Assembly: GCA_034509755.1 (NCBI GenBank)
Contig: CM067555.1
Span: 22,890,142 to 22,954,141, forward strand
DNA from: Anisodus tanguticus
Taxonomy: Eukaryota > Streptophyta > Magnoliopsida > Solanales > Solanaceae
Reading direction: 5' to 3'
Length of the DNA: 64,000 bases
Part shown: positions 45,004 to 56,022 of the stretch, piece by piece
How positions within the stretch are numbered: the stretch's first letter is position 1
Layout of the letters: the number at the start of each line of letters is the position of its first letter
The notes under the pieces: generated by a model
Seen by the model: only the letters and a program-made list of their open reading frames with translations
What the model was told of the DNA's origin: nothing
The model's database searches: none
Program-made: the position numbers and the translations under genes

Positions 45004-46381
45004 TATCTCCAAGAAGTCCACATCCTAGCAATTAACATCATAGTGCAAGATCTGCAAAGCAAGAGCACACCTCAATGTGCAAGAACCCTACTCACATCTT
45101 GGTTTTCAAGATAAGATCTACAACCCTTTGGTATATAGATTGTGACCATACTATTTGGTTCAGAGTATTTATCAACTCGAGTCTCATTCATTCATAGATG
45201 AGCACTTTGTAACTCTCTCTCTCGCTATTTATCTTTTATCTATCAATTGCCTTGGAATTCAAGTGTCATTTACTTCAAAGCTTAGCTAGAGGCAGGTGCG
45301 GGGTCTAAAGTGTTTTTTATGGGTAACGTGAATCCAATATTTTTTGTTTAGATTCTGGATGTATATTTGATTGTGAATATCTTTATTATATATTATATAT
45401 TAATTTAATTTGCAACCCACAAATTTCAAATTCTAAATTTATGTCTGGCTAGAAGACAATTCTCTCGTTAGCTTCACTAGGGACATGTTACATTAATTAA
45501 CGTTATGGTCGGATTCCATTTATTTCACAAGGACAAAATCTCCCATTGGACCAAGAAAGTAAGAAAAACATAAAGGTTTCATATGTTTCCTTAAACAGAG
45601 ATTAAAGTAAAGCAAATCATGCTACATGTCAAGTTTAAAGATTTTCATTTTCTTCTTATGGTCGGATTAATGTGCTATTTTTTAGTGGTTTGTAAACATA
45701 TTCTTGTAAGAGCACGTAATATTTAATGATTTTTGAAGCATAGGTATATGAAAAATTACAAAGTATCACTTGTTTTGTCACTATTAATGGCTAGCTAGTG
45801 GGTTCTACTATTTTTTTAGTTCAATGCTAGACCTAGTCCATGATATGATTTGTCAACATGAATACATAATTAGACGATAAGGTTCATGAATTATGAGTAA
45901 AGATTTTTGATTCATTCCATTGTCTTTGGATTTGAGTTCTCAGCTCGATGTAAGATGAAATTTTGGTCAAAATTACTTTCAGCAAAGCAACAAGCATATG
46001 CATGCATGTGTACAAGAAAATTAAAGCAATGTCCTATTATAAGCTTTATTAGCTTGATGAGTCAATTTCTTTGGTTTTGGATTTTTAGAACAGTGTAAAG
46101 TTTTGGTTCATGCATACATATAGTTCACAATAGGATACCATTGTGTGAGATAGTTTTCTAGAAACTTTTAACAACCAGCCATAAATAGTTCCGCACACGC
46201 TGCAGAAATTCTTGGATGTATTATTCGTGAACGGATATAACTCATAAGGTCAAGAGTATTATTTATCTTAACCAAATTTGTGCCTTAATTAGTATATGCC
46301 ATATTTAATTTTGCTTGAAGTCAAATTTGAACGCCGCCCTTCACTCTTTAGGTGCTGTGAAGTCTGGTGATTAATTTGGGG

Positions 46382-46473
46382 ATTGACTCAGCTCCAGTAA
46401 CATTAGCTCCAGCAAATCTCAATGGTACTTCTGATGAATGCCACGTGGATAGAAGAAGATCTAAAGGCTAAAT
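46382..46473 (+). repeat. Left arm of long-range inverted repeat
   Basis: This segment is the reverse complement, with a few differences, of 55133-55225. Shared text includes CTCAATGGTACTTCTGATGA and ATGCCACGTGGAT. The two arms lie on either side of the copia element at 49996-54925. Confidence 0.8.
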
Positions 46474-47403
46474 TCATTTTTCTTCTCTTTTTATGAGTAA
46501 TTTGTTGTTTTTCATGCATTGACTGATTTCTGTTAACAAAAAAGTAACGTAACGAAGGGGTGGGTACTGCCACCCTTGAATTTCCCCCCATCAACCTCCC
46601 TCCACCATACTGTTATTCTTCTCTATTCGAAAATATAATTCAGAAAACTAATTAACCAAAAGAAAACACAAATGGAGAAGAAACAGAAATAATGATGTGC
46701 CAACAATTTGAACCAAGAGATTTTGTCTAACGGATAAGTGGATCCAACATATTATCCTTTCACCTTATACAGTCAATTATGATAATTTCACTAGAGAGTA
46801 GTTGTCTAACGGTATTATGTCTTCGACATTTGTGAAGAGATTTTCCGTTATACTAATGCTCCCAGCTTTTCAGTTACCGCTTGACTATCATAATGTATGT
46901 CTATATGTGCCAACAGTTTGAACCAAGATGGAAAGTCTTTCAACAAATTTTGGAGCCATTCAACTTCTTCACTAGTTTAGCTATGAACTTTCCATTATGG
47001 AGATACATATACATATCTGTTTGAACGATTTCTAAGATAGTGCTCCTCCACCAATTGTAAGAAAACGTATCCATTTTTGAATTTAATTTTGATTGACCCA
47101 GTGATGCAATTTGCATAATTATATCCCTTAATAACTGTGGAATACTTGTTGTAATGCAAAGTAAAACTTTAAAATAGGATATATAGTAGACGGATGACTA
47201 CACTTAAAATACAAATATTTATAGCCTTTCACCCATATTCATTTGTATATAAATATTTGTATTTTAATCGACTCATCCCAACTGTCCTACTGCCTTAAAA
47301 TTTTATTTATTCATGTTAAAAAGAGCATTATACATGTGAATATACAAAGTGATCTACATGAATATACAAGTGATATCACATATACTGAATGGGTTACAAG
47401 TGA

Positions 47404-47616
47404 ATTGTGGGAAGCAGTGGGCCTCTCGGCGGTGGGTATATCAAAGAGCAATAAACATGTATATACTGGATATAAAGCAGTGGGTTGAGCAGCAAGCAGC
47501 AAGCAGCATTGTGGGAAGCAGTGGGCCTCTCGGCAGTGGGCTTTCGGCCAGTCCAAAGCTTTAATCCAGTGATATATATGTGATATACACTGCTGTATAT
47601 TTAGTGTATATCACAT
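47404..47616. repeat. 33-bp direct repeat and nearby palindrome
   Basis: GTGGGAAGCAGTGGGCCTCT followed by CGGCRGTGGG occurs at 47404-47436 and 47508-47540 with one mismatch. A short AGCAGCAAGCAGC run lies between. At 47578-47591 and 47603-47616 the arms ATGTGATATACACT and AGTGTATATCACAT form a perfect 14-bp stem around an 11-base loop. Confidence 0.8.
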
Positions 47617-49995
47617 GTATATTGCTCTGTTTAACAATTCAAACTCCAATTTTGATTCAAGATGCCAATATCTCAAATTTAAATCTTTGTTGGAGAGAAG
47701 TCACGAAGCACTGATCCACAATCCAAGTATTGAAAAATAAAAAGAATCTTAATCCCTTTTGTTATCCTATCAAAGTGATCAACTTCCAGGAAAATAATTT
47801 ACTGTGCTTCACTTTTCTTGTACGTTTCTCAAAGTAACAAGTGAAGATTTTATATCTTCAAAACAAATAACAAATCAAAGTAACCAGTGAAGATTGTATA
47901 TCTTTCAACCGAATACAAATAAATAACTTTACTCGGTGAAGTTTTTATATCTTCAAACCGAATAATCTTTGACAAAAACAGATTTAATAAATCAATAACA
48001 TTTTTATATCTTCGAATCGAATATTAAATTGGAGTAGACAATCAAAAAAATTTAATCTCCAAACATATGAAGGAAGAGCCATAAAAGTTTAATCTCTGAA
48101 AAGAGTAACTTTGTTCTTTTTGAAAAGAAACTTTCTTCTCTCTTTTGTAATTTCATACCTCAAAAAGGAACAAGACCCAAAAAATAAAGTCTTAATTCTC
48201 TGTATTTTTCTTCCACCGGTACAACAAATATCCTCATTTGCGGAAAATGAATTTGGTTTATATGAAGATCAATTTCACATGCTTACGAATTTCACATTAT
48301 ATAATTATAGATGTGATATGTAATCTTCTACAAAACTTGCTAAATTGTGATCATGCAAGTTATAAACCATGAGAAAGTATTTTAAGATTATCACAAAGCA
48401 TGTCATCTACCCTAAATATTTATGATTTTTTTCCTTCCACAAAATCATAAATCATAAAGGGTAATTTTTTTTTTAATAAATAATAAGTAGAGTTAAGAGA
48501 GTAAAATTCGATCTTTGTCACTTTCTTCTTTTAACTCATGGCTATGAGATATTGTTTACTTCCATAGTCATCGTGGCACTTCTCCACACAAGATTATATT
48601 AAAATGAGAATTTTCCATGGACGTTTCCTTTAATGATCACAAAGTAAATATAACATTAGGAGAGCCCTTAGTTGAAGAAATTAAGACAAGACAATAATCT
48701 TCAAATCTAAAGTTACTCTCCTTTATGCACAAATTGGTACATGTATGGTGTCGTGACTGTACTCCTTGATGACTCCAACGTCCAAATGCTTGCCGGTAAA
48801 AAGAACTGTTGCGTCACTCTTGTAAACATTAATATATTTTATACACAGTATACGTTATTATGTATATTAATGAGAGTGAAATAATTGAATTTGCCTTTGC
48901 ACAAATTAACTGACTTATCCCGTTGAAAAGGGACCCCAAGGGTTGCGTTGCTTGAATGCACTATGAAAAAAGAAACTCTTGCACATCCAAAGTAAACTTA
49001 CTCCAGAAAACATAGTCAAACATGTTGCCTGCATAAACATACTTCACCTTCATCCAAGAATTATATTAAATTAAGAAAATAACTATTCTTCAAAAGGTAA
49101 GAAAGATGTCACCTCGATGCTTTACAGGGCTACGTCAAACGTCAGCATGAACCGAAGGTCCTATTCTAACTAAATTATAAATTCTGAACGATTTTAGTCT
49201 CCAAGTTCCTTTGTTATGAAAATAGTTCTTTTTACTTTTTTACTACCGAAAAAAAATACTTTTTTTACTTTTAAAAATAAAAGAACTTTCGTTTTTTAAA
49301 ATTAACAAAATACCGAACATAAAATATTTTATAAGTTCCTTAAGCTTGTTATTCTTTTGTATTCGAAAATATAATTCAGAAAACTAATCAACCAAAGTAA
49401 AACAGAAATGGAGAAGAAGCAGAAATAACGATGAACAAATCCGAGCCCAAACTTAATCTCCTCAAGTACCCGAAGTTATAGATTATTTCCTCTCAGGATA
49501 GAACAAATTACCGTCACCGATGTAGCGGTACCTCAAACGCCGGCGTGCAGCGAACTTTCAGACGGCGGCAAAATCACTGACAAAATTTTAGTATTTTTTT
49601 CCACTTCAAAATCTGATGAAAATGACTAGATATTTATAATCAATAAAGTAAAAAAATAAAAAAGTGTGATACCTTTCCATGAAAAGGTGCAATGGTCCAT
49701 TTTCGGTTCACACCCTTTCATAAAACCCAACACATACTTCCATTACAAACAAACATTAGACTTCTCCATAGAATCTCCAAACACACCAATCAATATATTT
49801 TAATAAAAAAAAAGATCTGAGCTCATTCTCATTTAAGAAAAATCATTAAATCTAAGCATAATTAAATGGATATATTCATTAAGCTACAGTAAATAAATTA
49901 AAATTTCATAATTTTAGGTTGGAAAACGCCAAAAAGATATGAGTGATATTAAAAAAATAATTGTTCTGGAATTTAAAAGAGTGAGAGTAGAACAC

Positions 49996-50266
49996 TGAAA
50001 GAAATAATCTCTTTATTTTCATTAATTAAAAAAGTATATATAATTTACATATTTCAATAATAGAAAAATTCTATTCCTATTCTATTCCTAAAACTTTATT
50101 CTAGTAATACAAGAATCATATAACTATGGTAAATGCACAATACTACTTAAGGTAATACTTACACTAAACTATTACAACACTCTATTCACAAATTCTGCTC
50201 AACCCGTGGGCTTGCTACACAAAATTCGAGCTCATGTATATTGTGTATACTTATGTATATTTAACA
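49996..50266 (-). repeat. 3' LTR of copia element
   Basis: It matches 54631-54925 over its length but lacks about 24 bases near its plus-strand right end (a TACATGAGTATACACATG segment in the other copy). On the minus strand it follows the purine tract GACTGCGGGGGTG. Confidence 0.9.
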
Positions 50267-53200
50267 CACCCCCGCAGTCATCGAACGCTGAGACTGTCCC
50301 TAAAATCATCAAAAAGGACCAAGGGAAGACCCTTTGTAAAGATGTCTGCAATTTGATACCTGGAAGAGACATGACAGACGCGTACTTGTCCACGAGCTAC
50401 CTTTTCTCGAACAAAGTGAATGTCTATCTCGATATGTTTAGGGCGCTGGTGCTGAACCGGATTACCAGAGAGGTAGATGACACTAACATTATCACAATAA
50501 ACCAAGGTAGTTTTTTGAATAGGACAATGAAGCTCTAAAAGAAGATTACATAACCAACATGATTTAGATACCACATTGGCTACCCCTCGATACTCAGCCT
50601 CTGCACTAGAGCGTGATAAAGTCGACTGACGCTTCGCAGACCATGAGATCAAGTTATTACCAAGAAATATACAATAGCTGGACGCTAGACCGTCTGGTGT
50701 CCGGACAACCACCCCAATCAGCATCTGTATACGAGACAAGTGTAGACGTCGACAAGGGATATAAATGTAAGCTATAGTCAAGTGTCCCCTGGATGTACCG
50801 AATAATGCATTTTAGCGCATTCATATGTTCAATCCTGGGATCATGCATAAACAACCACGCCAACTGTACGACATATGTAACATCCGGTCTCGTGAAAGTA
50901 AGATATTGAAGAGCCCCTGGCAGATTGCGATAGCGTGTCGAATCCTCGTAAGGTGAGCCAGCCGCAGCACCCAACTTGGGTTCATACTTATGTTGTGACA
51001 AGAACAACCCACCTGCATGACGAGTGACAGCAATGCCCAAAAAATAACTCAAGGCCCCCAAGTCTTGTCATAGAAAACTCAGAACAGAGCATTGTCATGA
51101 TAGACTTGTGTAATGCATCAAAAGAGAGGCAGTCAAGATAATATCATCCACATATAGTAGTATATAAGCCAGGGAAAACCCACAACGATATATGAACAAT
51201 GAACCTGCTGTGAGATAACCCAATAGTCGAAACATAGTGTGCAAACCTCTTATACTAAGCCCGTGGGGACTGCTTAAGCCCATACAAGGACTTCTTCAAT
51301 AAACAGATATGATAAGGATATTTGGGATCCCAAAACCCCAAAGGCTGATGCATATAGACCGTCTCTTTGAGATCACCATGTAAGAAAACATTCTTCACAT
51401 CTAACTGATAAATGGGCCATGCTTTCGAAAGAGCCAAGATGAGCACAGTGCGAATGATATCCGGCTTGACCACCAGACTAAATGTCTCACCACAATCTAC
51501 ACCAATCTGTTGAGTCTTACCATCACCTACCAAACGAGCCTTATGCCTTGCAAAAGAACCGTTAGAATTGTCCTTATGAGCAAAAATCCACATAGACCGA
51601 ATAATATTAACACTAGATGGACGGGGCACCAACTCCCACGTCTTATTATCAATAAGAGCATTATATTCGTCGGTCATAGCAATTTTCCAATTCGGGTCAT
51701 TTAAAGCAGACACGGGGTTACGGGGTAGAGGGGATTTAAGAACATTAGAATTTAAATTAAAATATATTTTTTGTTTAAAAATATCATGTTGACTACGAGT
51801 GACTAGTCTATGGCTCAGGGGAAAATTGGCAGATTTTGGGAATTATCGAGACTTGTGACGGATTGGCCAGTAGGCAGTGGGCCTGCTGGCCCAACTCGTC
51901 AACTGGAACCGACACTGGAAACAGGGGACTGGGCTTACTGGACCTGGGTATAGAATCAAAAACGGGCTAGAACGGGTAGGAAACATGGCCCAGTTGTCGT
52001 AACAGGAGGACCAGTGGGCAGTGGGCCCTCTGGCGGATTTTGGATACGGGACAGTTCTGATAAATGGTGGATAATATATGGGGAGACACCGTCATCCAAA
52101 AATTTATACGAACTAGGCACGAGCCTACTCACTTTAGCAAACGGAAATTGGGACTCATAAAAAATAACATGACGACTAATGATGATTTTATTTGATGATA
52201 AATCAAAGCATTTGTAACCACGATAATTAGACAAAAATCTCAAAAACACACAAGGGGTAGACCGAGCCTGAAGTTTGTTAATTGTGGTGGACGGAAACAG
52301 GGGATAACACAAGCACCCAAAGACCGTTAGATGGGAAAACGAAGGAGACTGATTATATAAGATATTAAGAGGGGAGGAAAATGTCAAGTCTTTGATAGGA
52401 AGTATGTTAAGGAGATATGTAGCCATTTGTAGGGCATGATGCCAAAATGTAGGAGGTACGGAAGTATGAATCAATAATGTTCGGTCAATGTTATTAATGG
52501 TACAAATTTTGCGTTTGGCTTTCCCATTTTCTAAAGACGTACAAGGATAAGAAAAACAAAAATTAATCCCATTATTAGCACAAAACTCCCAAAATACCCC
52601 ATTATCATATTGAATATTTTTGATTTCCGTTCGAATTGGGTTCTAATGAATGCTAAAAATATTTAAGAAGGTAGAAAAAACTTGAGATTTTTTCGCTAGC
52701 GGAAAAGTCCATAAAAATTAGAATAGTCATCCAGAAATAGAACATAATAACGATGACCCAGAGAGCTGAGAACATGAGATGTCCATAGATTGCTATGAAT
52801 AATATCAAATGACATTAAAGTATGAGATTTAGAGGCTACAAATGACAATCTAACAATTTTTCCTAAAGAACAAGATTGACAAGTCGGAGTACCACGCGTA
52901 CCATTACAAGAAATAAAATTATTTTTATCTAAGGAAGACAAAATCCACGACCCTAGATGACCTAGACGAGCATGCCACAAGGAAGGAGCAAGAGCTGCAA
53001 AAGTTGATGGCAAGGCTTAACTCGAGAAACCAAAACTTGGCGTGATAGGATAAAGATCTCCCCTACTATCACACCTCATTAGAGGACTCCCCATCTTAAA
53101 ATCCTTCATAGAAAATCCAAATGGATCAAATTCAACAGAAACATAATTATCAATGGTGAATTTACGGACATACACTAAATTTTTAATCAATTTAGGGGCA

Positions 53201-54474
53201 TGAATGATATTTTTTAAGATAAGGGGTGGATGGGGGGGGGGGGGGACACAAAGTTTTATAGCCATAACCACGAATCGGAATAGAATTACCATTACCAATA
53301 ATTATTCCACGAGAGTTGCTCAAATTGGAATAAGACAAGAGAGTACCTTGATCGGATGTCATATGGGTAGTGGCTCCGGTGTCCATGTACAAATTCGGGT
53401 CCGGTGAAGTTAACCAAGTGTGTGCATCGCAGCTTCAATGTCTGTTTGAGTGGGGCTCGCTGCATGGTGGGCCTGTGAAGGTCGAGGCCCGAGTACACCT
53501 GCTGACTGCCCCGACCCAGTGTTGTTGTGAAACTGTTGGGCCACATTGAAGTGGGTCTGGAGAGAGGTTGGGCAGCCCACTGTCCAGTGGCTAAATTACC
53601 GTAAGCATATGGGCTATTGGGCCACTGTCCACTAGCCCAAGCCCACGGCCAAGGGGCCCAAGGCTGGGACCAGTGGTCGGTGGCCCACTATATCCGGGAT
53701 GGGGTCCACCACCACTGTTTTGGCCACCGTTACCACTGTTGGAACCGCCACGTTTGCCATTATTTTTGTTGTCTCCTTGAGAACGGTTCTGGCCCGAATT
53801 GTCACAAAAATTCTAAGAAGTAGTGGAGGACGTCATCGTGACCACGGGACTAGCACTCGTAGTCGCCTTCTTAGCCAAGCCAGCCTCTTCCAAAGTAAGC
53901 ATGGAGCGGGCTTGATAGAACTTTGGGAGAGGATTACTTTGACGAAGGAGAGTTTCAACGCCACTATAGGCCTCGGATAGGCCAGCCACCATAGAACAAG
54001 GCGATCTTCACTAACGGGCGCACCAACGTTGCGGAGTTGGTCCGTCAATTCTTTCAACCTTTTGCAATATGCTCAAACATTCAGAAAGTTTTCCATAGTA
54101 AATTCCTGCTCAAGGGTTACATCACGAGAATTCTGATTATCATGAAATATATCACGGACTCTCTTCCATGCCGCTATCGCCGTAGCGCCGGTTCGATAAT
54201 CGTTTGTAAGAGGTCGGTAGAAAAAATGGAGTAAATCCACTGAAGAATAGTAGCATCAAGGGTTGTCCATAACTTAGGATCATTCTCGGGTTAGGGCACC
54301 TACATATCTGTAGGATCTACGGGGATAATATGAAGGAGGACTTGATGCGAGCGTGCGTGAACTTTGAACAGTTCTGTCCACGTCGCGTATTGGACGTTTT
54401 CTATTTGAAGAATGATAGGGATGTGATTCTTGATGTTAGAAATAGTGAGGGCAGGGTGAAACATGTTCTTAGCC
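50267..54474 (-). pseudogene. Copia gag-pol of the complete element (disrupted)
   Basis: On the minus strand Gag begins MAKNMFHPALTISNIKN with ENVQYATWTELFKVHARS (54474-54300), continuing through RNVGAPVSEDRLVL. Protease YMDTGATTHMTSDQG is at 53340-53392. Integrase has LWHARLGHLGSWILSSLD, CQSCSLGK and FDIIHSNLWTSH (53013-52696), and its C-terminal part with FWHHALQMATYLLN is at 52474-51956. Reverse transcriptase has MWIFAHKDNSNGSFARHKAR, QLDVKNVFLHGDL and ILLYVDDIILTAS (51713-51095). RNase H has DADWGGCPDTRR, YCIFLGNNLISWSAKRQSTL and FTKGLPLVLFDDF, ending at 50278. At least six frameshifts or stops interrupt it. Confidence 0.85.
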
Positions 54475-54618
54475 ATAATAGCAACGCAAGACGTGAGGTA
54501 GGGATTGGGAAGAAAGGAGGGTCCGTCGGGCACAAATTCCGGAAAAAAGAGGCTCGAATTTGGTGGCTTAGGCGATGGAAAGTTGAAGGAATTTGGAGAG
54601 ATAATTTTAAGACCTAGA

Positions 54619-54630
54619 CTTCTGATACCA
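54619..54630 (-). other. Primer-binding site of copia element
   Basis: The minus strand reads TGGTATCAGAAG immediately next to the LTR at 54631, as expected for a tRNA-Met primer. Confidence 0.8.
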
Positions 54631-54925
54631 TGAAAGAAATAATCCCTTGATTTTTTTCATTAATTGAAATAGTATATATACAATTTACATATTTTCATAA
54701 TAGGAAAATTCTATTCTTATTCTACTCCTAAAACCTTATTGTAGTAGTACAAGAATCCTATAACTATGGTAAGTGTACAAGACTAATTAAGGTAATACTT
54801 ACACTAAACTATTACAACACTTTATTCACAAATTCTTCCCAACCTGTGGGCTTTCTACACAAAATCCGAGATCCATATACATGAGTATACACATGTATAT
54901 TGTGTATACTTATGTATATTTAACA
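54631..54925 (-). repeat. 5' LTR of copia element
   Basis: Partner of 49996-50266. The plus-strand right end has extra ATACATGAGTATACACATG text that makes a near-tandem TATACA array just before the terminus. Confidence 0.9.
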
Positions 54926-56022
54926 AACACTTTGTTTTTTCTTCTATTTTGGAATTCTGAAAAGCAGTGTGGATATGAAGATAGATCCATTGTTGAAGAA
55001 AAAGCAAATAAGTGTTAGGTGGCGATGGAGAAGAGACGTAGTGACGAATGGAACAGCTATACGATTACCTCATTTTTTGGTTATAAAAATATTACTCAAT
55101 TAATGAGACAAATAAAGCTTAATTACTAAATAAATCTAGCCTTTAGATCTTCTTTATCCACGTGGCATTCATCAGAAGTACCATTGAGATTTACTGGAGC
55201 TAGTGTTACTGGAGCTGAGCCAATCCCATTAATTTGATGCATCTTATCAACAATTGTATGCATTGTAAATCATAGATGGTCGAACCTTGGGAAAACTTGG
55301 GGACTATTATAAAGTTTATATTGAATAATTTCATGAGTTAGAAATAAACATATTTAAACTAATGATTTTATCATCAAGTCTAATAATTAATATTTGTCCC
55401 CCTAACATTGTTTTAATAAAACTATCCACCCGAACTTTCACCTCCCATGGTGATGAGGGATTTGTCCTGACCCCAACATCGTAAAATATTATAAGAAAAG
55501 GTACAATGAAAGGAGGGGAGCTTAATACCGAACCTCCAAACATATAATACAAGAGAAAACAGAAAAATAGGGAAAGAGAAAACTGGGGGTCTCCAATTTG
55601 AATTACAACACGTCAGCACCTAAAAAATAGTTTGATCATCAAGGACTCTATTCATATTCCATTTATCACATTGCTTAACCAATCCCTTTCTTTTGTGTCC
55701 TAATTCTGAGATTTGCGAAACCACATTTGCCATTATATATGCCCCTCTAAGAGGTCTTAATAGATTCTTAGTGTTAACAAAACTCTTCGAGATATCCTGG
55801 CTTGCTCCATCTTGTGTGACCATCAACCTTCATATTTGCTTTCCTATAACACTATTTAGTCTGTCCAAATTTGAAGTTTTAACTTTCCCCTAAGTGTTAA
55901 AGATTTAGTCTAGTAATTTTCAAGAGGAATTAATGTTCTCATTAGTCATAGTTTCAGAATGACACTGCGATAATAATTTTCAATGCACTATTATATTAAT
56001 CCAAAATTAGCAATAACAGTCA
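54926..56022. other. Intergenic spacer
   Basis: No gene recognised. It contains the right arm of the long-range inverted repeat (55133-55225). Short frames on both strands around 55331-55893 show no family motif. Confidence 0.45.
55133..55225 (-). repeat. Right arm of long-range inverted repeat
   Basis: Reverse complement of 46382-46473, sharing ATCCACGTGGCAT, CATCAGAAGTACCATTGAGA and TTACTGGAGCTGAGCCAAT. It lies about 200 bp right of the complete copia element. Confidence 0.8.

Larger units (their letters stand above)
45004..49995. other. Gene-poor intergenic DNA with short repeats
   Basis: No protein-coding gene or RNA gene is recognised over 5 kb. Visible structure: one arm of a long-range inverted repeat (46382-46473), a direct-repeat pair (about 46605-46700 and 49345-49435), a 33-bp repeat (47404-47436 and 47508-47540) and a palindrome (47578-47616). 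Around 49430-49580 the sequence is less AT-rich and could be a degraded gene 5' end, but no family is recognised. Confidence 0.45.
49996..54925 (-). mobile_element. Complete minus-strand copia element, AACAC target duplication
   Basis: LTRs at 49996-50266 and 54631-54925 share start TGAAAGAAATAATC and end TATTTAACA. The flanking AACAC (49991-49995 and 54926-54930) is a perfect 5-bp target duplication. A primer-binding site adjoins the right LTR and a G-rich purine tract adjoins the left one on the minus strand, so the element reads right to left. Coding regions for gag, protease, integrase, reverse transcriptase and RNase H are all present but broken. Confidence 0.92.
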
